A stretch of 64,000 nt of DNA, from positions 99,266 to 163,265 of the forward strand of contig NZ_JANHAP010000011.1 of assembly GCF_024734385.1 (NCBI RefSeq). The letters are read 5' to 3'. Below, piece by piece: positions 1-8,450 of the stretch; within the stretch, counting starts at the first letter, position 1, and each line of letters starts with the position of its first letter. Position numbers and translations under genes: made by a program. The notes beneath the pieces are model-generated. The model did not search any database, was not told the origin of the DNA, and saw only the letters and a program-made list of their open reading frames with translations. The DNA comes from Dasania sp. GY-MA-18. GTDB lineage: Bacteria > Pseudomonadota > Gammaproteobacteria > Pseudomonadales > Dasaniaceae.

Positions 1-171
1 ACAGGCATCAAAGGTGGCGCCGCCCCATACCTCTAGCGACCAGTAGCCTACTTGGTCTAGTTTGTCGCATATGGGCAGCATGTCTTCGGTGCGCATGCGG
101 GTGGCAATTAGCGATTGGTGGGCATCGCGCAATATCACATCGGTGACGGCTACGGCGGTTGGCTTGGTCAT
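1..171 (-). CDS. oadA: Pyruvate/oxaloacetate carboxyltransferase subunit (OadA/PycB), N-terminal 57 codons
   Basis: Partial gene running off the left edge; only the first 57 codons are visible. The translation begins [18 protein letters not shown] and continues with [13 protein letters not shown] and [14 protein letters not shown]. This is the start of the carboxyltransferase TIM barrel of oxaloacetate decarboxylase alpha / pyruvate carboxylase subunit B; the RDAHQS stretch carries the metal and substrate ligands. The family normally continues for about 600 residues to a biotinyl domain, which is outside the window. It lies 66 bp downstream of the biotin carboxylase gene on the same strand, as in the Pseudomonas pycA-pycB pair. 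The role as pyruvate carboxylase (anaplerotic oxaloacetate synthesis) rather than sodium-pumping decarboxylase is inferred from that neighbour. Confidence 0.9.
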   Translation of the reverse strand, partial: MTKPTAVAVTDVILRDAHQSLIATRMRTEDMLPICDKLDQVGYWSLEVWGGATFDAC

Positions 172-237
172 GGTTGGTTTCTCCTGCGCAAGCTGGGCTT
201 GCGGCAATGGTTATTCTTGATGTTGTTAAGTTAGGGC

Positions 238-1653
238 TTACCAGCCTGCATAAGCAGCAATGGCGGAGGCTAAGGCGAGTGCCGTTTCGCTGGGGTGGCG
301 CTTATCGGAATAGTTGAGCAGCTCGGGGTGGCTGGGCACAAAGCTGGTATCAAAGTTGGCCGCGGCAAAATCAGGGTGCTGCAAGATTTGCTGGTAATAG
401 CTGGCGGTGGTTTTGATGCCGTGCAGGCGCATGTCATCCAGCGCACGCTTGCCACGGGCTACGGCCTCCTCCCAGGTTAGGGCCCACACCACTAGCTTGA
501 GGCACATGGAGTCGTAATAGGGGGGGATTTCATAGCCGGTATAAATGGCGGTATCCACTCGCACACCGGGGCCGCCGGGAGCGTAGTAGTGGGAGATGCG
601 GCCAAAGCTGGGTAAAAAGTCGTTTTTGGGGTCTTCGGCGTTGATACGAAATTGCAGGGCGTAGCCGCGATAGCTAATATCCTGCTGGCGGTAGCTCAGC
701 TTTAGGCCTGCGGCTATGCGCAGCTGCTCGCGCACTATATCTACCCCGGTAATTTGCTCACTAATGGTGTGCTCTACCTGTACCCGGGTGTTCATCTCCA
801 TAAAGTACACTTCGTTACCCGCCAGCAAAAACTCTACGGTGCCGGCATTGGTATAGCCCACGGCCTCGGCTGCTTTAACGGCTAGGCCGCCTATGTACTG
901 GCGCTGCTCTGGGGTGAGTTGGGGGCTGGGGGCAATTTCAATGAGCTTTTGGTTGCGGCGCTGTATAGAGCAGTCGCGCTCGTATAGGTGCACCACGTTG
1001 CCGTGGCTGTCGGCCAGTATTTGCACCTCTATGTGGCGCGGATTAACTATGCACTTTTCCATAAACACTTCGGCAGAGCCAAAGGCTTTGGTGGCCTCGG
1101 AGATAACGCGGGGGTATTGCTGTTTGAGCTCTTCGGCGCTGTCGCAGCGGCGTATGCCGCGGCCGCCACCGCCAGAGGTGGCTTTGACCATCACCGGGTA
1201 GCCTATCTCGGCAGCTAGGGCTAAGGCTTCATCAATATCAGCTAGGTTGCCCTCTGAGCCGGGGGTAATGGGCACACCGGCTGCACGCATGGCATCGCGG
1301 GCTTGGGTTTTGTCGCCCATTTGATGGATTAACTCGGAGCGTGGGCCTATAAACGTCACCCCGTTTTGCTCACACAGGCGGGCGAACTCAGCATTTTCTG
1401 ATAAAAAACCGTAGCCGGGGTGTATGGCATCACAGCCGGTCTCTAAGGCTAGGTTGACTATGCGCAGTGGGTCTAAGTAGCCCGCTAATGGATCTTCACC
1501 CAGTGAGTAGGCCTCATCGGCGCGCTTGACATGCAGGGCGTAGCGGTCGGGCTCGGTATAAATGGCGGTGGAACGTATACCCATTTCGGCACAGGCCCGC
1601 ACTATGCGCACGGCTATCTCGCCACGGTTGGCAATTAATACTTTTTTTAACAT
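238..1653 (-). CDS. pycA: Biotin carboxylase subunit of two-subunit pyruvate carboxylase
   Basis: 471 residues, full length for a biotin carboxylase subunit. It carboxylates the biotin carried by the partner subunit, using ATP and bicarbonate. Visible signatures are the N-terminal KKVLIANRGEIAVRI, HPGYGFLSEN (78-87), the ATP-grasp glycine loop GGGGRG (161-166) and the active-site segment EMNTRVQVEHT (286-296). The protein ends soon after the C-terminal barrel with no biotinyl domain, as expected when biotin sits on a separate subunit. The downstream carboxyltransferase gene and divergent LysR gene match the Pseudomonas pycA/pycB/pycR arrangement. That argues against this being AccC of acetyl-CoA carboxylase, which usually neighbours accB, although the two enzymes are very similar in sequence. 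Confidence 0.9.
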   Translation of the reverse strand: MLKKVLIANRGEIAVRIVRACAEMGIRSTAIYTEPDRYALHVKRADEAYSLGEDPLAGYLDPLRIVNLALETGCDAIHPGYGFLSENAEFARLCEQNGVTFIGPRSELIHQMGDKTQARDAMRAAGVPITPGSEGNLADIDEALALAAEIGYPVMVKATSGGGGRGIRRCDSAEELKQQYPRVISEATKAFGSAEVFMEKCIVNPRHIEVQILADSHGNVVHLYERDCSIQRRNQKLIEIAPSPQLTPEQRQYIGGLAVKAAEAVGYTNAGTVEFLLAGNEVYFMEMNTRVQVEHTISEQITGVDIVREQLRIAAGLKLSYRQQDISYRGYALQFRINAEDPKNDFLPSFGRISHYYAPGGPGVRVDTAIYTGYEIPPYYDSMCLKLVVWALTWEEAVARGKRALDDMRLHGIKTTASYYQQILQHPDFAAANFDTSFVPSHPELLNYSDKRHPSETALALASAIAAYAGW

Positions 1654-1762
1654 GCTGCTCTCTCGGCTCAGTTGCTACTGGCTGCGTTATTCGACCTTTA
1701 GGTTAAGGATTGCTGGCCATGCTACCTCTACGCCTTAATAAGTTAAAATTGATATTATTTGG

Positions 1763-1792
1763 TTTATCTATAAGGTATTACTTATAGATAAA
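1763..1792. promoter_or_regulatory. Perfect 12-bp inverted repeat, probable LysR operator
   Basis: The arms are TTTATCTATAAG (1763-1774) and its exact complement CTTATAGATAAA (1781-1792), separated by 6 bases. The site is in the divergent region between pycA and the LysR gene and ends 18 bp before the regulator's ATG. LysR-type regulators commonly bind interrupted palindromes of the T-N11-A type in such positions, so this is the best candidate for a shared autoregulatory and activation site. The palindrome is seen; the binding protein is inferred. Confidence 0.6.
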
Positions 1793-1810
1793 TAGAAAAC
1801 GACCCAGATT

Positions 1811-2749
1811 ATGCCCCTATCCATTAAAAACCTTATCGGCCGCCTCACTTTTAGGCAGCTGCAAATCTTTAAGGCGGTATACGAACTGCAAAGCTACAGC
1901 AAAGCCGGGGATCTATTAGGCTTAACCCAGCCCGCTGTTAGCAGCCAGATACGCCAGCTGGAGCAAGCCCTAGAGCAAACCCTGTTTGAATACGTGGGGC
2001 GGCGGCTGTTTTATACCGCTGCTGGCGAGCGGCTGGCGCTAAGCATTAATACGATTTTTACTGAATTGGGTGACCTGCAAACGGATATGGCGGCTCTCAA
2101 GGGGCAGGTAGCCGGTGAGCTGAAGTTAGTCGCGGTAAACACCGCACAGTATGTAGTGCCCTATATGCTGCGCGCCTTTCTTAACCTGCACCCGCAAATC
2201 AATGTGAGCGTAAAAGTAGTAAACCGCGCCACCGCCCTGCAGCGGCTCAGCGACAACAGCGATGACTTGGTGATTATGGCCATGGTGCCCAACGACAAAC
2301 CCTTCACCTCGCTACCGTTTTTAGATAACGAGCTAGTGCCGGTTTTGCCCCAGGGCCACCCCTTGCTGCAACAAGCCAGTATCAGCCCACAAGAGTTTTT
2401 AGATAGCCAATTGCTAATGCGCGAGCCGGGCTCGGGTAATAGGCTGGCACTGGAGCTGCACTGCCAACAGCAACGCCTGCGCATTAAGCCCAGTATGGAG
2501 CTGGGCTCTAATGACGCCATTAAGCACGCGGTAATGGCAGGGTTAGGAGTAGCGGTATTGCCCAAGCTCAGCATATTGCCGGAGCTAGAACTGGGTAAAT
2601 TGAACATTGCCAATATTGCTGGCTTTCCGCTGCGCCGCAGCTGGTGTGTGGTGTATCCGCAGGCCAAGCACCTCACCCCCAGCATGCAGGCGTTTTTGGA
2701 TTATATTCAGCAGAACATTAAGCAGTTTGAGCAGATATTTATAAACTAG
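1811..2749 (+). CDS. LysR-family regulator divergent from pyruvate carboxylase genes (PycR-like)
   Basis: 312 residues, the normal length for a LysR regulator. The N-terminal helix-turn-helix covers about residues 14-73 (LTFRQLQIFKAVYELQSYSK and LTQPAVSSQIRQLEQAL). The remainder is a periplasmic-binding-protein-like effector domain resembling the CbbR/CysB-type branch. It is transcribed away from pycA with 157 bp between the start codons and a perfect palindrome just upstream. The Pseudomonas counterpart next to pycA is called PycR, and by position this gene probably controls the carboxylase genes and itself. The effector cannot be told from sequence. The ATG lacks a strong ribosome binding site, but no better in-frame start is visible. 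Confidence 0.85.
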   Translation: MPLSIKNLIGRLTFRQLQIFKAVYELQSYSKAGDLLGLTQPAVSSQIRQLEQALEQTLFEYVGRRLFYTAAGERLALSINTIFTELGDLQTDMAALKGQVAGELKLVAVNTAQYVVPYMLRAFLNLHPQINVSVKVVNRATALQRLSDNSDDLVIMAMVPNDKPFTSLPFLDNELVPVLPQGHPLLQQASISPQEFLDSQLLMREPGSGNRLALELHCQQQRLRIKPSMELGSNDAIKHAVMAGLGVAVLPKLSILPELELGKLNIANIAGFPLRRSWCVVYPQAKHLTPSMQAFLDYIQQNIKQFEQIFIN

Positions 2750-2782
2750 GGGCGGTAAATAATGAATACGCCATAAACAACA

Positions 2783-2803
2783 AGGCCGCCCTAAAGGCGG
2801 CCT
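2783..2803. terminator. Hairpin between convergent genes
   Basis: AGGCCGCC and GGCGGCCT flank a 5-base loop. On the minus strand the stem is followed by a T-rich run (TTGTTGTTT), so it fits best as the intrinsic terminator of the PEP-CTERM gene. It could also slow transcription coming from the LysR gene. Confidence 0.7.
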
Positions 2804-2826
2804 GGTAAGATCAAAAACTTGAAGGT

Positions 2827-3414
2827 TTAGCTTTTTCTGACGCGGGCAACAGCTGTTACCACTAGCCCCATTAGTAGCAGACCTATAGTGCTGGGCTCAG
2901 AAACGCTAGCCGTGTTAACAATATTAAGAACATGGCCCGAACCGTTAGAGCGGAAGATATTATTAATGGCGCTGCCATCAGATAAAAAGCCTGTCACTTG
3001 CGCACCGGCGTAGCTATTAAAATTACCTAATACACTTAAACCATAACCTGTTACGGTTACTATGCTATCAAAGCCATTGGTAAAGAATTCACCGCCAAAG
3101 CTACCACCAGTAATGTTAATAATATGGTCTATACCGTTTAGTCTAATATCATTGGCTATTGACCCACCCATAATATTAGCTGTGTGATTAATGCCATTTA
3201 AAACACCTAGGTCACCCGTAATCAAGCCATCATAGATATTGGCGGTATAGCCAAAACCATTTAGCCCCAAGTTACCATTAACAACACCACCGGTTATCAA
3301 ATCAACGTTATCACTATACACAGTACCTGCAGTTGGGCCGCTAATAACGATAGCATTAGCAGTTAGTGAAAATATTAACCCTAGGGCTGCGATAGATAGC
3401 TTTAGTGCTTTCAT
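2827..3414 (-). CDS. PEP-CTERM sorting-domain protein with short solenoid repeats
   Basis: 195 residues. The N-terminal signal peptide is about residues 1-21 (MKALKLSIAALGLIFSLTAN). The middle holds at least four imperfect repeats of 20-21 residues, each beginning NG(F/I) and containing a pattern like HTANIMGGS, expected to form short beta strands in a solenoid. The tail VSEPSTIGLLLMG, then a hydrophobic stretch and R-x-R-K, is a PEP-CTERM signal in which Ser replaces the usual residue before EPST. Such proteins are exported, processed by an exosortase and placed at the cell surface or in the exopolysaccharide matrix. No exosortase gene lies in this window. The specific function is unknown. 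A hairpin terminator follows the stop codon. Confidence 0.75.
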   Translation of the reverse strand: MKALKLSIAALGLIFSLTANAIVISGPTAGTVYSDNVDLITGGVVNGNLGLNGFGYTANIYDGLITGDLGVLNGINHTANIMGGSIANDIRLNGIDHIINITGGSFGGEFFTNGFDSIVTVTGYGLSVLGNFNSYAGAQVTGFLSDGSAINNIFRSNGSGHVLNIVNTASVSEPSTIGLLLMGLVVTAVARVRKS

Positions 3415-3718
3415 AGGTTTTCCTTAATTAATTAACAATAGAATCACTTAAGCAAAAATAACACCAAGAAAAAAACCAAATTAAATCAAACGCTTACAAC
3501 AAGATCACTACAAGCCTGTAAATTTTACCGACAATTAGCTTAGCGCCCAGCAATAATTGAAATAGCCTTAGCTGTGCACCTACACACATAAATACGTCCA
3601 ATAACCGCTTATTTTTTTATGTCGCTGTATAAACCGCCAAAGCGCTGCAGACCCCAACGTTAAGCGCTAAGCTATAGGCCTTAATTCACTTTGCCACTAT
3701 TAATTTAGGATATTGGCT
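3415..3718. other. Divergent intergenic region, about 300 bp
   Basis: An AT-rich stretch between the start codons of the PEP-CTERM gene (minus) and the amidoligase gene (plus). It must hold both promoters, but I see no convincing conserved boxes, repeats or RNA structures. An AGGA ribosome binding site at 3707-3710 serves the plus-strand gene. Confidence 0.4.
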
Positions 3719-4705
3719 ATGGCAAGTACCCTCGATTTTAAACTACCGCCGGTTATGCTTAATGCTAGCGGCCACCCCCGCCGGGTGGGATTTGAGCTGG
3801 AGTTTTCAGGGCTGAGCCTGGAGCAAGCGGCCAGTGCCATTTTGACCACACTGGGCGGCACCATAGTGCAGCAAACCGCTGCCGAACAGGTGATAAGGGT
3901 AGATGCGCTGGGTGACTTTACGGTTGAAATTGATTGGAGTTACCTAAAACGTATAGCCGCTGAAAAAGGGCAAAGCGGTGAAAACGAAGAGTGGCTTAGC
4001 TTACTCAGCAGTGCTGCCAGTGTATTAGTACCCATAGAGGTGGTGTGCCCGCCTATCGCCATAGAGGCATTAAATACCTTGCAGCCTATGGTTGCTGCCC
4101 TGCGCCAAGCTGGCGCGGTGGGCACGGAAGAGTCTTTATTGGCGGCCTACGGTGTACATATTAACCCCGAGTTGCCCAACCTAGATGCGACTACGATATT
4201 TTCTTACCTACGCGCGTTTGCATTGTTGCAGTGGTGGTTGGTGGACGCCCATGATGTAAATGCCAGCCGCAAAATAAGCCCCTATATCGATTTGTATTCC
4301 AACCAGTATATAGCGCTATTACTGTCACGCAGCCAACCCAGCATGGACACACTTTTTTCAGATTATTTGGCCTATAACGCCTCTCGTAATCGCGCCTTAG
4401 ATTTGTTGCCGCTATTTGCAGAAATCTATCCTAAGAGGCTGCGGCTAGTCGTTGATGACCCCAGAATTAAAGCTAGGCCCACCTTTCATTATCGTTTACC
4501 CAACTGCAATATTGAGCATGAAGATTGGTCTTTGGCTCAATCATGGAATCTCTGGTGGGTGGTTGAGGCATTAGCACAGCGCCACGATGACCTTGATGCC
4601 TTAGGCCAAATATTTGTGCAGGAAAACCAAGCTATCACCGGGGTAAATCGCAAAAAATGGCTAGAGCGTATTGATCTATGGTTAACAAAACACGCATTGG
4701 TGTAA
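3719..4705 (+). CDS. Amidoligase-family enzyme (glutamine-synthetase-like fold)
   Basis: 328 residues from the ATG at 3719, chosen because AGGA lies 8 bp upstream; a TTG two codons earlier would leave only 2 bp. The early motif RRVGFELEFSGLS (about 22-34) and the later YGVHINPEL are characteristic of the Amidoligase_2 family, where the acidic residues and His would bind metal and ATP. Such enzymes are predicted to form amide bonds between amino or carboxyl groups of peptides or small molecules. The next gene overlaps its end by 28 bp and encodes a class I glutamine amidotransferase/gamma-glutamyl hydrolase, a pairing described for this family in comparative-genomics work. The substrate is unknown. 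Confidence 0.75.
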   Translation: MASTLDFKLPPVMLNASGHPRRVGFELEFSGLSLEQAASAILTTLGGTIVQQTAAEQVIRVDALGDFTVEIDWSYLKRIAAEKGQSGENEEWLSLLSSAASVLVPIEVVCPPIAIEALNTLQPMVAALRQAGAVGTEESLLAAYGVHINPELPNLDATTIFSYLRAFALLQWWLVDAHDVNASRKISPYIDLYSNQYIALLLSRSQPSMDTLFSDYLAYNASRNRALDLLPLFAEIYPKRLRLVVDDPRIKARPTFHYRLPNCNIEHEDWSLAQSWNLWWVVEALAQRHDDLDALGQIFVQENQAITGVNRKKWLERIDLWLTKHALV

Positions 4706-5343
4706 CCGGTAACGCCAAGCGCTGGTCTCCCAGCTGGTATTGCACCGCACTGGCCTTGCAGCTAGCGGGCGCTAGCGCGCATCGCATTAGCACCCGTCAC
4801 ACACCCAAGCACGATAATTTTGATGCGCTTATTATTGGTGGCGGCGATGATATTAGCCCCGAGCATTACCAAGGCGATATGCAGCAACCCGTTACCCTGG
4901 ATACTGAGCGCGACCAGTTAGAAATTGAGTGTATAGAAAAAGCATTAAACCAGCGCCTGCCGCTTTTAGGCATATGCCGTGGCGCACAACTCATTAATGT
5001 GGTGTTAGGCGGCAATCTACACCAGGATATCAGGCCCATACGCCAACTCACCTATAACCGCCCAGGGCTATTGGCCACTAAGCAGGTGCGTTTAGCCGCT
5101 GAATCTACTCTTGCCGCTATATGCGGTAAAACCCGTTTGCGCGTTAATAGCTTGCATCATCAAGCCGTAAAAAACCCCGGTGCCGAGCTCAAGATAGTCG
5201 GCTGGGACCTGGACAATATTAGCCAGGCGATTGAATCTGACAAATATCCCATTATCGGTGTGCAATGGCACCCGGAATATCTTTTTTATTTGCCTGCGCA
5301 GTTTGCTTTGTTTCGCTGGCTGGTCAAACAACAGCAGGCTTAA
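4678..5343 (+). CDS. Class I glutamine amidotransferase-like / gamma-glutamyl hydrolase (Peptidase C26)
   Basis: 221 residues, a single class I amidotransferase domain. The nucleophile elbow LGICRGAQLINVVLGG carries the catalytic Cys, and QWHPE near residue 200 supplies the His and Glu of the triad; GGGDDISPEHY is typical of the PuuD / gamma-glutamyl-GABA hydrolase branch. The start ATG lies inside the end of the amidoligase gene (28-bp overlap), so the two are almost certainly co-translated. The likely job is removing or transferring a gamma-glutamyl or amide group in the same uncharacterised pathway as the ligase. A puu-type polyamine role is less likely because no other puu genes are nearby. 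Confidence 0.8.
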   Translation: MVNKTRIGVTGNAKRWSPSWYCTALALQLAGASAHRISTRHTPKHDNFDALIIGGGDDISPEHYQGDMQQPVTLDTERDQLEIECIEKALNQRLPLLGICRGAQLINVVLGGNLHQDIRPIRQLTYNRPGLLATKQVRLAAESTLAAICGKTRLRVNSLHHQAVKNPGAELKIVGWDLDNISQAIESDKYPIIGVQWHPEYLFYLPAQFALFRWLVKQQQA

Positions 5344-5498
5344 ACGCTAGCGACGCTAGATTAACCCCAGTATTTGTTTGCCTTGCTTAAATCACTGTAC
5401 ACTCTGCAACTCTAGCCGTATAAAAATAGAGATCTGTAATATGTGCCGTCATTATTGTGTAAGCCTTAGCTCCCCAGCAAAAACTATCCAGCCATACT

Positions 5499-6215
5499 GT
5501 GAGATCTAAACGCGCCCGCCTAGACCGCTTTTTAAGTGGCCAGCTCAATATTAGCCGTAAAGATGTGCGCTTGTTACTGGCGCAGGGGCGCGTGCAGCTA
5601 GACCAGCAAGTCGCTACCAGTATTCAACAGCCGGTTGATGAATACACACACGTGCAATTTGATGATCAAGTTTTGCAAGCAAACAGCCCTAGCTATATTC
5701 AATTACATAAACCCCAAGGCGTGGTTAGCGCCACTAAGGATGAAAAACATAAAACGGTTATCGACTTACTGCCTAGCGGCTGCGCTGATAATTTACACAT
5801 AGTCGGGCGTTTAGATTTTAATTCTACAGGCTTATTACTACTAACCAATGACGGCCGTTGGTCGCGTCGCTTAAACAGCCCAGAGCAGCCTATTAAAAAA
5901 CGTTATAGGGTTACCCTCGATAAGCCTATTAGCCAAGCGCTGATAACTGCCTTTGCCCAAGGCATTTACTTTGCCTATGAAAATGTCATCACCAAGCCAG
6001 CCACATTGAATAGCTTAACCAGCCACAGCGCCGAAGTGATTTTGGTGGAAGGCCGCTACCATCAGATCAAACGCATGTTTGGCCATTTCAATATCACCGT
6101 TTTAAGCTTGCACCGGGACTCGGTGGGCAGCCTAATGCTAGACGAGGATTTATTGCCAGGGCAAAGCCGTGATTTATCTATGCAGGAGGTGCAGGGTATT
6201 TTTAATCCAACCTAG
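5499..6215 (+). CDS. rsuA: 16S rRNA pseudouridine(516) synthase RsuA
   Basis: 238 residues with an N-terminal S4 RNA-binding domain (ARLDRFLSGQLNISRKDVRL), followed by the RsuA/RluB/E/F catalytic domain. The catalytic motif is GRLDFNSTGLLLLTNDG, with the essential Asp in RLD; KKRYRV and EGRYHQIKRMFG are the other family blocks. It isomerises a uridine of 16S rRNA during small-subunit assembly. The GTG at 5499 is the first in-frame start matching RsuA alignment, without a clear Shine-Dalgarno sequence. It stands alone, with convergent transcription downstream. RsuA rather than RluE/RluF is preferred from length and the S4 domain. Confidence 0.88.
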   Translation: MRSKRARLDRFLSGQLNISRKDVRLLLAQGRVQLDQQVATSIQQPVDEYTHVQFDDQVLQANSPSYIQLHKPQGVVSATKDEKHKTVIDLLPSGCADNLHIVGRLDFNSTGLLLLTNDGRWSRRLNSPEQPIKKRYRVTLDKPISQALITAFAQGIYFAYENVITKPATLNSLTSHSAEVILVEGRYHQIKRMFGHFNITVLSLHRDSVGSLMLDEDLLPGQSRDLSMQEVQGIFNPT

Positions 6216-6349
6216 TTGTTGTATTAAACCTAAAGCTAGCAATTACCAGCTGGGTATTAATATTGACAGAATATTTTTTACTAAAAAATTGTTGAGCCTG
6301 CTATTACGCAAACTCAACAATAACGACTATTAAAACTAGGTTTACTACT

Positions 6350-7375
6350 TTAGAAACCCTCTAACACTATCTTGCCAATAGAGCGGCCACTCTCTAGCTC
6401 TTGGTGTGCCGCCTTAAGGTTACTGGCATTAATCGCGCCCAGGTTTTTGCCTAACGTGGTTTTGATATGATTTTGGTCTATAAGCTCCGACACCTGATTT
6501 AATAAACGGCTTTGCTCAATCATATCGTCAGCATTAAACATAGAGCGAGCAAACATAAACTCCCAGTGTAACGATAGGCTTTTCATTTTAAGTTTACTGA
6601 TATCAATATTTTGCGGATCATCAATCATGGCGATTTTGCCAAAAGGCGCTAATAGCTCGGTATAACTTTCAAAATAATTGCCTGTGCCGTTTAAGCTAGC
6701 TACGTGGGTCACTGCACCTATATTCAACGCGGCAATTTGTGCTGGCAGTGGCTTGCTGTGGTCTACCACATAGTCAGCCCCTAATTGCTGCACCCATTCT
6801 TTAGAGCTGGGGCGTGAAGCGGTAGCGATAATGGTGGCACCGGTAATGGCTTTAGCAATTTGTATCAAAATAGAGCCTACACCACCGGCAGCACCTACCA
6901 CTAAAATCACCTCTTTCGATTTTTCGTTAGTGCCAGCTGCTTGCTTCTTTATGGCTAAATGCTCAAATAAAATTTCCCAGGCGGTGATAGCAGTTAAGGG
7001 CAGAGCCGCTGCCTCTGCATCAGACAAGGTTTTAGGTTTGTGGCCCACGATGCGCTGGTCCACCAATTGGTATTCGGCATTGCTACCCGCACGGGTAAGG
7101 TCGCCCGCGTAATACACCACATCGCCCACCTTAAACTGGCTGACGTCCTCACCTGTAGCCACTACCTCACCCACGGCATCCCAGCCCAGCACTTTGTGCT
7201 CGCCCTCGGCAGGGGGCATATTAAGGCGCACTTTGTAATCAACGGGGTTGACGGCTATGGCCTTGACCTTAACCAGCAGGTCTTGGCCGCTAGCGACAGG
7301 CTGGGGCAGCTCTAGATCGAATAATGATTGGGCATCAGTAATCGGTAATGACTTGGTATATGCAATCGCTTTCAT
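6350..7375 (-). CDS. Zinc-type alcohol dehydrogenase / quinone oxidoreductase-like MDR protein
   Basis: 341 residues of the medium-chain dehydrogenase/reductase superfamily, closest to the zinc-binding alcohol dehydrogenase family 1 group. The GroES-like N-terminal half contains VKVKAIAVNPVDYKVR and GWDAVGEVVATG. The NADPH-binding Rossmann motif VVGAAGGVGSILIQIAK lies around residues 160-176. The zinc-ligand cysteines of true alcohol dehydrogenases are not evident, so a zinc-independent NADPH:quinone or enone reductase is more likely than a classical alcohol dehydrogenase. It is transcribed divergently from a LysR gene 127 bp away, an arrangement typical of an electrophile- or quinone-inducible reductase with its own regulator. 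Confidence 0.8.
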   Translation of the reverse strand: MKAIAYTKSLPITDAQSLFDLELPQPVASGQDLLVKVKAIAVNPVDYKVRLNMPPAEGEHKVLGWDAVGEVVATGEDVSQFKVGDVVYYAGDLTRAGSNAEYQLVDQRIVGHKPKTLSDAEAAALPLTAITAWEILFEHLAIKKQAAGTNEKSKEVILVVGAAGGVGSILIQIAKAITGATIIATASRPSSKEWVQQLGADYVVDHSKPLPAQIAALNIGAVTHVASLNGTGNYFESYTELLAPFGKIAMIDDPQNIDISKLKMKSLSLHWEFMFARSMFNADDMIEQSRLLNQVSELIDQNHIKTTLGKNLGAINASNLKAAHQELESGRSIGKIVLEGF

Positions 7376-7466
7376 GGTATGTCCTCTTGTGTTTCCCCTA
7401 AGACCAGCCTAGGGCTTAATAACGGTATGGGGCTATTATTGAGCAAGCTTTACATGCTATAAACAG

Positions 7467-7476
7467 GTCTATAGAC
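7467..7476. promoter_or_regulatory. 10-bp palindrome in divergent promoter region
   Basis: GTCTATAGAC is a perfect palindrome 26 bp before the LysR start codon, in the gap shared with the divergent reductase gene. Its position suits a regulator operator, but it is short and could be chance. Confidence 0.3.
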
Positions 7477-7502
7477 AAGACATAATCAAAATATTTTTGA
7501 CA

Positions 7503-8417
7503 ATGAACACTAATGACCTCGCGCTTTTTATTCAAATTGCCGATAACAACAGTATTTCCCGAGCTGCCGAGCAGCTGGATATCAGCACCGCTACCGCCAG
7601 TGCCGCATTGCAACGCCTAGAAAAACAACTGCAAGCACAGCTATTTATACGCTCCACCCGGCGCTTACGTATCACCGCGGCGGGAGAGCGTTTTTTAATC
7701 TACTGTCGCGAAGCGTTAAGCCAGTTGGATGCCGGCAAAGCCTCGCTACATGCCTTGCAGGGAAAGGTGGCAGGAGAGCTAAGAATTTCGGCCCCTTCTG
7801 ATTTGGGGCGCAATCTGCTGCTAGACTGGATAGACGAGATTATGGCGCAGCACCAAGACCTATCCATTAGCTTAACCCTGGGAGACTCCATCGCTGACTT
7901 CTTCCTAGATAATATAGACTTGGCCATACGCTATGGTGCCTTAGAGGATTCCTCCATGGTGGCTTTTAAGCTGGCTGAAACCGAGGGCATACTGTGTGCC
8001 TCCCCCTCTTACTTGGCTAAGCACGGCAGCCCGCAGCAACCCAATGACTTAAGCCAGCACAATTGCCTGCTTTACCAACGCAATAATCGCCTGCACGATT
8101 TATGGGAGTTTAGCGCCAGCAGTGCTGCAGGGGTCGCCCCTGTAAAGGTTAGCGTATCGGGAGATCGCAGCAGCAATGACAGCGAGGTAGTGCGCCGCTG
8201 GGCAGTAGCAGGTAGGGGTATAGCCTATAAATCCCACTTTGATATGGCCGACGATTTACGCCATGGCCGAGTTGTGAGGGTGTTAGCTGATTATGCTTTG
8301 CGCCCAGCCCAACTGCATTTAATTTGCCCTAACCGCAAACAAATAACCCCGGCTATGTTACTGTTGCGCGACATTTTTAGAGATAAGTTTGCCCAGCTCA
8401 ACAATCAGCAAACCTAA
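7503..8417 (+). CDS. LysR-family transcriptional regulator
   Basis: 304 residues from the ATG at 7503; a TTG two codons upstream is possible. The N-terminal winged helix (about 1-60) shows DLALFIQIADNNSISRAAEQ and STATASAALQRLEKQL. The C-terminal substrate-binding fold contains GELRISAPSDLGRNLL, as in the CrgA/AphB-like branch that often controls a divergent oxidoreductase. It is oriented away from the MDR gene, so the natural hypothesis is control of that gene. The next gene (DUF2164) begins 33 bp downstream and may be cotranscribed. Confidence 0.85.
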   Translation: MNTNDLALFIQIADNNSISRAAEQLDISTATASAALQRLEKQLQAQLFIRSTRRLRITAAGERFLIYCREALSQLDAGKASLHALQGKVAGELRISAPSDLGRNLLLDWIDEIMAQHQDLSISLTLGDSIADFFLDNIDLAIRYGALEDSSMVAFKLAETEGILCASPSYLAKHGSPQQPNDLSQHNCLLYQRNNRLHDLWEFSASSAAGVAPVKVSVSGDRSSNDSEVVRRWAVAGRGIAYKSHFDMADDLRHGRVVRVLADYALRPAQLHLICPNRKQITPAMLLLRDIFRDKFAQLNNQQT

Positions 8418-8450
8418 GCCCTTATTACAGTAATATTCCGATAAACTGTT

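Noticed and set aside
238..1653. AccC of acetyl-CoA carboxylase
   Set aside because: Adjacent carboxyltransferase gene and divergent LysR gene match pyruvate carboxylase; no accB nearby.
6209..6342. Inverted repeat AACCTAGTT/AACTAGGTT between rsuA and the reductase gene
   Set aside because: The arms are short and about 120 bp apart in AT-rich DNA; likely chance.
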